A stretch of DNA of 9,159 bases, from contig CAYRTD010000155.1 of the NCBI GenBank assembly GCA_964426915.1, positions 1 through 9,159 on the forward strand, written 5' to 3'. Shown one piece after another: positions 6,598 through 9,159 of the stretch (its first letter is position 1; each line of letters opens with the position of its first letter). Under the pieces are notes generated by a model, which saw nothing but the letters and a program-made list of their open reading frames with translations, was not told the DNA's origin and ran no database searches. Source of the stretch: CAYRTD01 sp964426915 (GTDB taxonomy: Bacteria > Bacteroidota > Bacteroidia > Bacteroidales > GCA-2748055). Both the position numbers and the translations under genes were made by a program.

Positions 6598-6897
6598 ATG
6601 ATTAAAATTGAAATTATAACAGATGAACAAAAGAAGATGGCCCGGTACGCCAAGGCAATGGGTCATCCTATCCGCATGTATGTGCTTGAATTACTCTCAA
6701 AACAAAATTGTTGTTATAGTGGTGCTATCACGGATGAGCTGCCCATTGCAAAATCCACTCTTTCGCAACATCTAAAAGAGCTTAAGGCAGCCGGTTTAAT
6801 TCAGGGAGAAATTGAAACCCCGCGGGTAAAATATTGCATTAACAAAAAGAATTGGGAAGAGGCTCAAAAATTATTCGGAAAATTTTTAAAGTTCTGA
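6598..6897 (+). CDS. arsR: ArsR-family winged-helix repressor
   Basis: A 99-residue single-domain protein of normal ArsR/SmtB size. Residues 14-34 (MARYAKAMGHPIRMYVLELL) are the usual first helices; the recognition helix-turn-helix is at about 42-67 (ITDELPIAKSTLSQHLKELK, AAGLI), followed by the wing (GEIETPRVKYCIN). The classical ELCVCDL metal-binding motif of plasmid ArsR is missing. Instead there are Cys38-Cys39 (QNCCYSG) just before the helix-turn-helix and Cys80 in the wing, a plausible three-thiol As(III) site, which is inference. ATG at 6598 directly follows the palindrome at 6576-6593. It is the first gene of the cassette, 86 bp ahead of the mini-thioredoxin. Family assignment is firm; arsenic as the signal is inferred from the downstream ArsF/ArsG-like genes. 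Confidence 0.9.
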   Translation: MIKIEIITDEQKKMARYAKAMGHPIRMYVLELLSKQNCCYSGAITDELPIAKSTLSQHLKELKAAGLIQGEIETPRVKYCINKKNWEEAQKLFGKFLKF

Positions 6898-6915
6898 TAT
6901 TTTTTTGCAACATTT

Positions 6916-6933
6916 GTCCGTTGTTTTACGAAT
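6916..6933. promoter_or_regulatory. Degenerate third operator-like palindrome
   Basis: GTCCG-N8-CGAAT has one mismatch in each arm relative to GTTCG-N8-CGAAC and the same eight-base spacing. It lies in the arsR to mini-thioredoxin gap, 51 bp before the ATG. I see no exact -33/-7 promoter beside it, so it may be an auxiliary or decayed site, or chance. Confidence 0.3.
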
Positions 6934-6983
6934 ACCGAACTATAAAAAAGTATAAAACTTTGAACGACTATAGAAACTTAAAA

Positions 6984-7232
6984 ATGACGAATATGGAAAT
7001 TAAAATTCTTGGCACGGGATGTCCTAAGTGCAAGTCACTTGAAAAAGCCACGCACCAGGCTGTTGAAGAGTTAAATATTGATGCCAGTATAACGAAAGAA
7101 GAAGACATTGTTAAAATAATGGGATACGGTATCATGCAAACTCCCGGTCTCGTTATTAATGATAAAGTTGTTATATCAGGCCGTGTGCCCTCAATGAAAG
7201 AAATCAAAAATTTTATAACCCAAAATAATTAA
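6984..7232 (+). CDS. Small thioredoxin-like protein (TM0996/MTH895 type), ArsE-like
   Basis: An 82-residue mini-thioredoxin with no signal peptide, so cytoplasmic. The redox motif Cys13-Pro-Lys-Cys16 (TGCPKCKSLEKA) follows the first strand (MEIKILG). Residues 50-57 (IMQTPGLV) carry the cis-proline loop with Thr53-Pro54, and VVISGRVPSMKEI is the typical final strand and helix. ATG at 6984 is preferred (6993 is an alternative). A longer frame reaching back to 6852 would overlap arsR, add a non-family N-terminus and run through the operator-like site. The next gene starts only 4 bp after the stop, so the two are cotranscribed. From memory, a comparable small redox protein is the first product of the arsEFG operon of Shewanella, linked to handling of nitro-aromatic arsenicals; calling this ArsE is inference from gene order. 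Confidence 0.85.
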   Translation: MTNMEIKILGTGCPKCKSLEKATHQAVEELNIDASITKEEDIVKIMGYGIMQTPGLVINDKVVISGRVPSMKEIKNFITQNN

Positions 7233-7236
7233 TTTT

Positions 7237-7647
7237 ATGAAAACTTTACAGGTTTTTTTGTTTGCAATAATGGCTTTGAGCATGAATACTTCCTGTTCGG
7301 CACAAGCGGATAAGAAAGATGAAACCACCAAAATTTCAGATGCGGATAAAGTGGATGTATATTATTTTCATTATACACGCAGGTGCATGACATGTAATGC
7401 CGTTGAAAGTGTTTCAAAGGATGCTATTGCTGAACTGTATGGTGATAATGTAACTTTTGCAGACTATAACCTTGATGAAGAATCAGGTAAAGCTAAAGGA
7501 AATGAACTCGATGTTAGCGGACAATCTCTTTTAATTGTTGCTGGTGACACTAAAATAAATATCACCAATGAAGCCTTTATGAATGCCCGAAGCAATCCTG
7601 ACAAACTAACACAAATTATTAAAGAAAAAATAGACCCCCTGCTTTGA
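7237..7647 (+). CDS. Exported thioredoxin-like dithiol protein, ArsF family
   Basis: A 136-residue exported protein. The N-terminal signal (MKTLQVFLFAIMALSMNTSC) leads to Cys20 in a weak lipobox (NTSC); cleavage after the following SA is the alternative, so lipid anchoring is uncertain. After an acidic linker, the core strand VDVYYFHYTRRCMTCNAVES holds the dithiol Cys50-Met-Thr-Cys53. The position where thioredoxins have Thr-cis-Pro reads SGQSLLIV instead, so it is not a standard thioredoxin. The pattern matches what I know as the ArsF family, annotated as a nitrophenyl-compound nitroreductase subunit in arsEFG operons. It starts 4 bp after the mini-thioredoxin gene and ends 47 bp before the CcdA-like gene. 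Location in the periplasm or on the inner-membrane face suggests it exchanges electrons with its membrane neighbour; that is inference. Confidence 0.8.
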   Translation: MKTLQVFLFAIMALSMNTSCSAQADKKDETTKISDADKVDVYYFHYTRRCMTCNAVESVSKDAIAELYGDNVTFADYNLDEESGKAKGNELDVSGQSLLIVAGDTKINITNEAFMNARSNPDKLTQIIKEKIDPLL

Positions 7648-7694
7648 TTATTAAATTGTCCGATGTGCTTTTTAACTGGTATGCTCCACGATAA

Positions 7695-8228
7695 ATGGAA
7701 GAATTCCTGAACAATTTAATGGGTAATAGTACATTGCCCCTTGTTACTGCATTTGTGCTCGGACTGATGACGGCCATCAGCCCTTGTCCGCTCGCCACGA
7801 ATATCACTGCTATTGGTTTTATCAGCAAGGATCTTGAAGATAAAAAACGGGTATTTATAAATGGTCTTGTCTANNNNNNNNNNNNNNNNNNNNNNNNNNN
7901 NNNNNNNNNNNNNNNNNNNNNNNNNNNNNNNNNNNNNNNNNNNNNNNNNNNNNNNNNNNNNNNNNNNNNNNNNTATAGTGGTGTGCTTTATTTTGGAATG
8001 CTAATACCTATGACTGTTACAAGTGCCTCCGGTTTGTATTTGCCGGTTGTTTTTGCCCTGGCCACCGGGATACCGGTCATTATTTTTGCATGGCTTATTG
8101 CTTATACCGTTTCGGGTGTTGGTAAGGTGTATCACCGCTTAAAAACATTTGAGATATGGTTCCGCAGGGTCATCTCTGTTGTCTTTATTGGAATAGGCAT
8201 TTATTATATTATCATCATTTATTTTTGA
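7695..8228 (+). CDS. CcdA-like membrane protein, ArsG-family transporter (interrupted by assembly gap)
   Basis: The visible N-terminal part, residues 1-59, contains a first membrane segment with the CcdA-type motif AISPCPLATNITAIGF (Cys31). After the gap come YSGVLYFGMLIPMTV, a long hydrophobic stretch (LYLPVVFALATGIPVIIFAW) and a last helix (ISVVFIGIGIYYIIII). In ArsG relatives the YSGV segment is preceded by a second Cys-Pro, which here would fall inside the N block. ArsG proteins I recall are some 50 or more residues longer than the 177 encoded here, so the 100-N gap probably under-represents the missing DNA, and the continuous frame across it cannot be trusted. Members of this family have been described as efflux permeases for trivalent aminophenyl arsenicals; the fold belongs to the CcdA/DsbD thiol-electron transporters. 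It is in line with the ArsF-like gene. Confidence 0.82.
   Translation: MEEFLNNLMGNSTLPLVTAFVLGLMTAISPCPLATNITAIGFISKDLEDKKRVFINGLVXXXXXXXXXXXXXXXXXXXXXXXXXXXXXXXXXXYSGVLYFGMLIPMTVTSASGLYLPVVFALATGIPVIIFAWLIAYTVSGVGKVYHRLKTFEIWFRRVISVVFIGIGIYYIIIIYF
7874..7973. other. Scaffold gap of exactly 100 N
   Basis: A run of exactly 100 N inside the ArsG-like gene. A round 100 is the usual placeholder for a gap of unknown size, so coordinates on either side are not contiguous and the joined frame may be fortuitous. Confidence 0.97.
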
Positions 8229-8246
8229 AAAAAATTTGGATATTAA

Positions 8247-8264
8247 GTTCGTTTTATTACGAAC
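8247..8264. promoter_or_regulatory. Second ArsR operator, GTTCG-N8-CGAAC
   Basis: Arms at 8247-8251 and 8260-8264 are identical to those of the arsR operator, with the same eight-base AT-only spacer length. It lies 38 bp before the permease ATG and 18 bp after the ArsG-like stop. An imperfect TAAGTTCG (8244-8251) overlapping it is 7 of 8 to the -7 consensus, but the upstream spacing is poor, so I do not call the promoter itself. Confidence 0.7.
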
Positions 8265-8302
8265 TATTTCAGTTATCATAAAAAACAAGGCATTAAAAAA
8301 AA

Positions 8303-9159
8303 ATGGAATGGAAAAAAGAAATTAGAAAACTGACATGGTTAATTGTCATATTTGTGTTTACTTTCTTCATGCCGCTGGAAAGCGCACGTTTCAAGGAAGC
8401 CATCATGGCCATGTTCGATCTGGCAAAATGGTATGCACAGGAACATGTAATTCTGTGTCTGTTACCCGCATTTTTTATTGCCGGAGTCATTGCAGTTTTT
8501 GTAAGTCAGGGCGCGGTAATGAGATATTTCGGAGCCAAAGCTAAAAAATGGGTGGCTTATACGGTTGCCTCGGTTTCGGGAACTGTTCTTGCCGTTTGCA
8601 GCTGCACTATTTTACCTTTATTTTCAAGTATTCATAAACGGGGTGCCGGATTGGGGCCTGCTGTAGCATTTCTCTATTCAGGACCGGCGATTAATATACT
8701 GGCTATTATTCTCACTGCCCGCATACTCGGATTTGAAATGGGTGTGGCCAGGATTATTGGTGCTGTGGTGTTTGCCGTGGTTATTGGGTCGGCCATGTCT
8801 CTTATCTATCGCAAAGAAGAAATGGCGAAAAGTGAGGAACAGATAAATTTCCCGGATATGCCGGAAAAACGACCCATGTGGCAGACAGCTTTTCATTTTT
8901 TCACCCTTGTGGCCATACTGGTATTTGCCAACTGGGGGAAACCGGGTGAAGGTGTTACCGATGGAACCTGGTATTGGATTTGGGCCAATAAATGGTACAT
9001 CACCTCAGCATTTGCTTTGCTGCTTGTTTATTCATTGATTTATATTCTTAACATAAAATGGCAACATGTATTATTAGCGGCTGCCGCCACTGCCATCTCA
9101 GCATTTATCAGTTCTTCACCATTAATTCCCATGGTTGTGGGAATAGCCGGATTAAGTAT
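8303..9159 (+). CDS. COG0701/ArsP-type permease (3' end outside the window)
   Basis: 285 residues are visible and the frame is open at the right edge, so the gene is partial. ATG at 8303 follows an A-rich stretch. A membrane protein with helices at about 11-25, 49-67, 84-108 and 120-165, then a charged loop (about 173-195), and more helices. The family signature is VLAVCSCTILPLFSSIHKRG with Cys99-Ser-Cys101-Thr, followed by GAGLGPAVAFLYSGPAINIL. This matches the DUF318/ArsP_1 permease family, which includes ArsP, an exporter of trivalent organoarsenicals, and other members linked to metal efflux. Relatives sit beside ArsR and mini-thioredoxin genes in Bacteroidota. Its own GTTCG-N8-CGAAC operator suggests separate but co-ordinated expression. 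Substrate (arsenical versus another soft metal) cannot be settled from sequence. Confidence 0.88.
   Translation, partial: MEWKKEIRKLTWLIVIFVFTFFMPLESARFKEAIMAMFDLAKWYAQEHVILCLLPAFFIAGVIAVFVSQGAVMRYFGAKAKKWVAYTVASVSGTVLAVCSCTILPLFSSIHKRGAGLGPAVAFLYSGPAINILAIILTARILGFEMGVARIIGAVVFAVVIGSAMSLIYRKEEMAKSEEQINFPDMPEKRPMWQTAFHFFTLVAILVFANWGKPGEGVTDGTWYWIWANKWYITSAFALLLVYSLIYILNIKWQHVLLAAAATAISAFISSSPLIPMVVGIAGLS

Noticed and set aside
6852..6983. Upstream extension of the mini-thioredoxin frame
   Set aside because: It would overlap arsR by 46 bp, add 44 residues foreign to the family and cross the operator-like site; the ATG at 6984 gives the normal family length.
1..9159. CRISPR arrays, tRNA or rRNA genes, insertion sequences
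   Set aside because: No regularly spaced direct repeats, no cloverleaf or rRNA-like segments and no transposase-like frames were seen.

Overview
The window looks like chromosomal DNA of a Bacteroidota bacterium. The evidence is a FecI-type sigma factor, FecR and TonB-receptor cassette with the Bacteroidota FecR C-terminal domain; receptor N-terminal carboxypeptidase-regulatory domains; promoters fitting TTG-N19-21-TAnnTTTG; A-rich ribosome-binding regions without a Shine-Dalgarno sequence; and an ArsE/ArsF/ArsG-like arsenical cassette of the sort seen in that phylum. Base composition is AT-rich. A block of exactly 100 N (7874-7973) shows this is a scaffolded draft or metagenome assembly.

Layout. 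Positions 1-472 hold no gene I can support, only two short palindromes, one embedded in a G-quadruplex-type tract. Two lipoprotein genes follow on the minus strand (473-1360, DUF4382-like plus a carboxypeptidase-regulatory domain; 1421-2149, an unrecognised protein made of two repeats, each ending in an Asp/Glu run). Divergent from them on the plus strand are an ECF sigma factor (2360-2884), a FecR anti-sigma/signal transducer (2943-3860) and a TonB-dependent transducer-receptor (3847-6369).

The strongest unexplained signal is a 36-bp element present twice in inverted orientation around the sigma gene (2198-2233 on minus, 2894-2929 on plus; 32 of 36 bases identical). Each copy points outward and sits just upstream of a gene start: one drives the lipoprotein pair, the other fecR and the receptor. 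The sigma gene has a housekeeping-type promoter instead. The simplest reading is that these are the cognate promoters of this ECF sigma factor, which would make the two lipoproteins part of the same surface-signalling regulon. The receptor's ligand is unknown; no SusD partner is present.

The right third (6598-9159) is an arsenical-type cassette on the plus strand: an ArsR-family repressor, an 82-residue CPKC mini-thioredoxin (ArsE-like), an exported CMTC dithiol protein (ArsF-like), a CcdA-like membrane protein (ArsG-like, interrupted by the assembly gap), and a COG0701/ArsP-type permease running off the window. A perfect GTTCG-N8-CGAAC palindrome lies in the arsR promoter and an identical-arm copy lies before the permease gene, so a single repressor probably controls both units. 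The three middle proteins could also be read as a cytoplasm-to-periplasm thiol relay.
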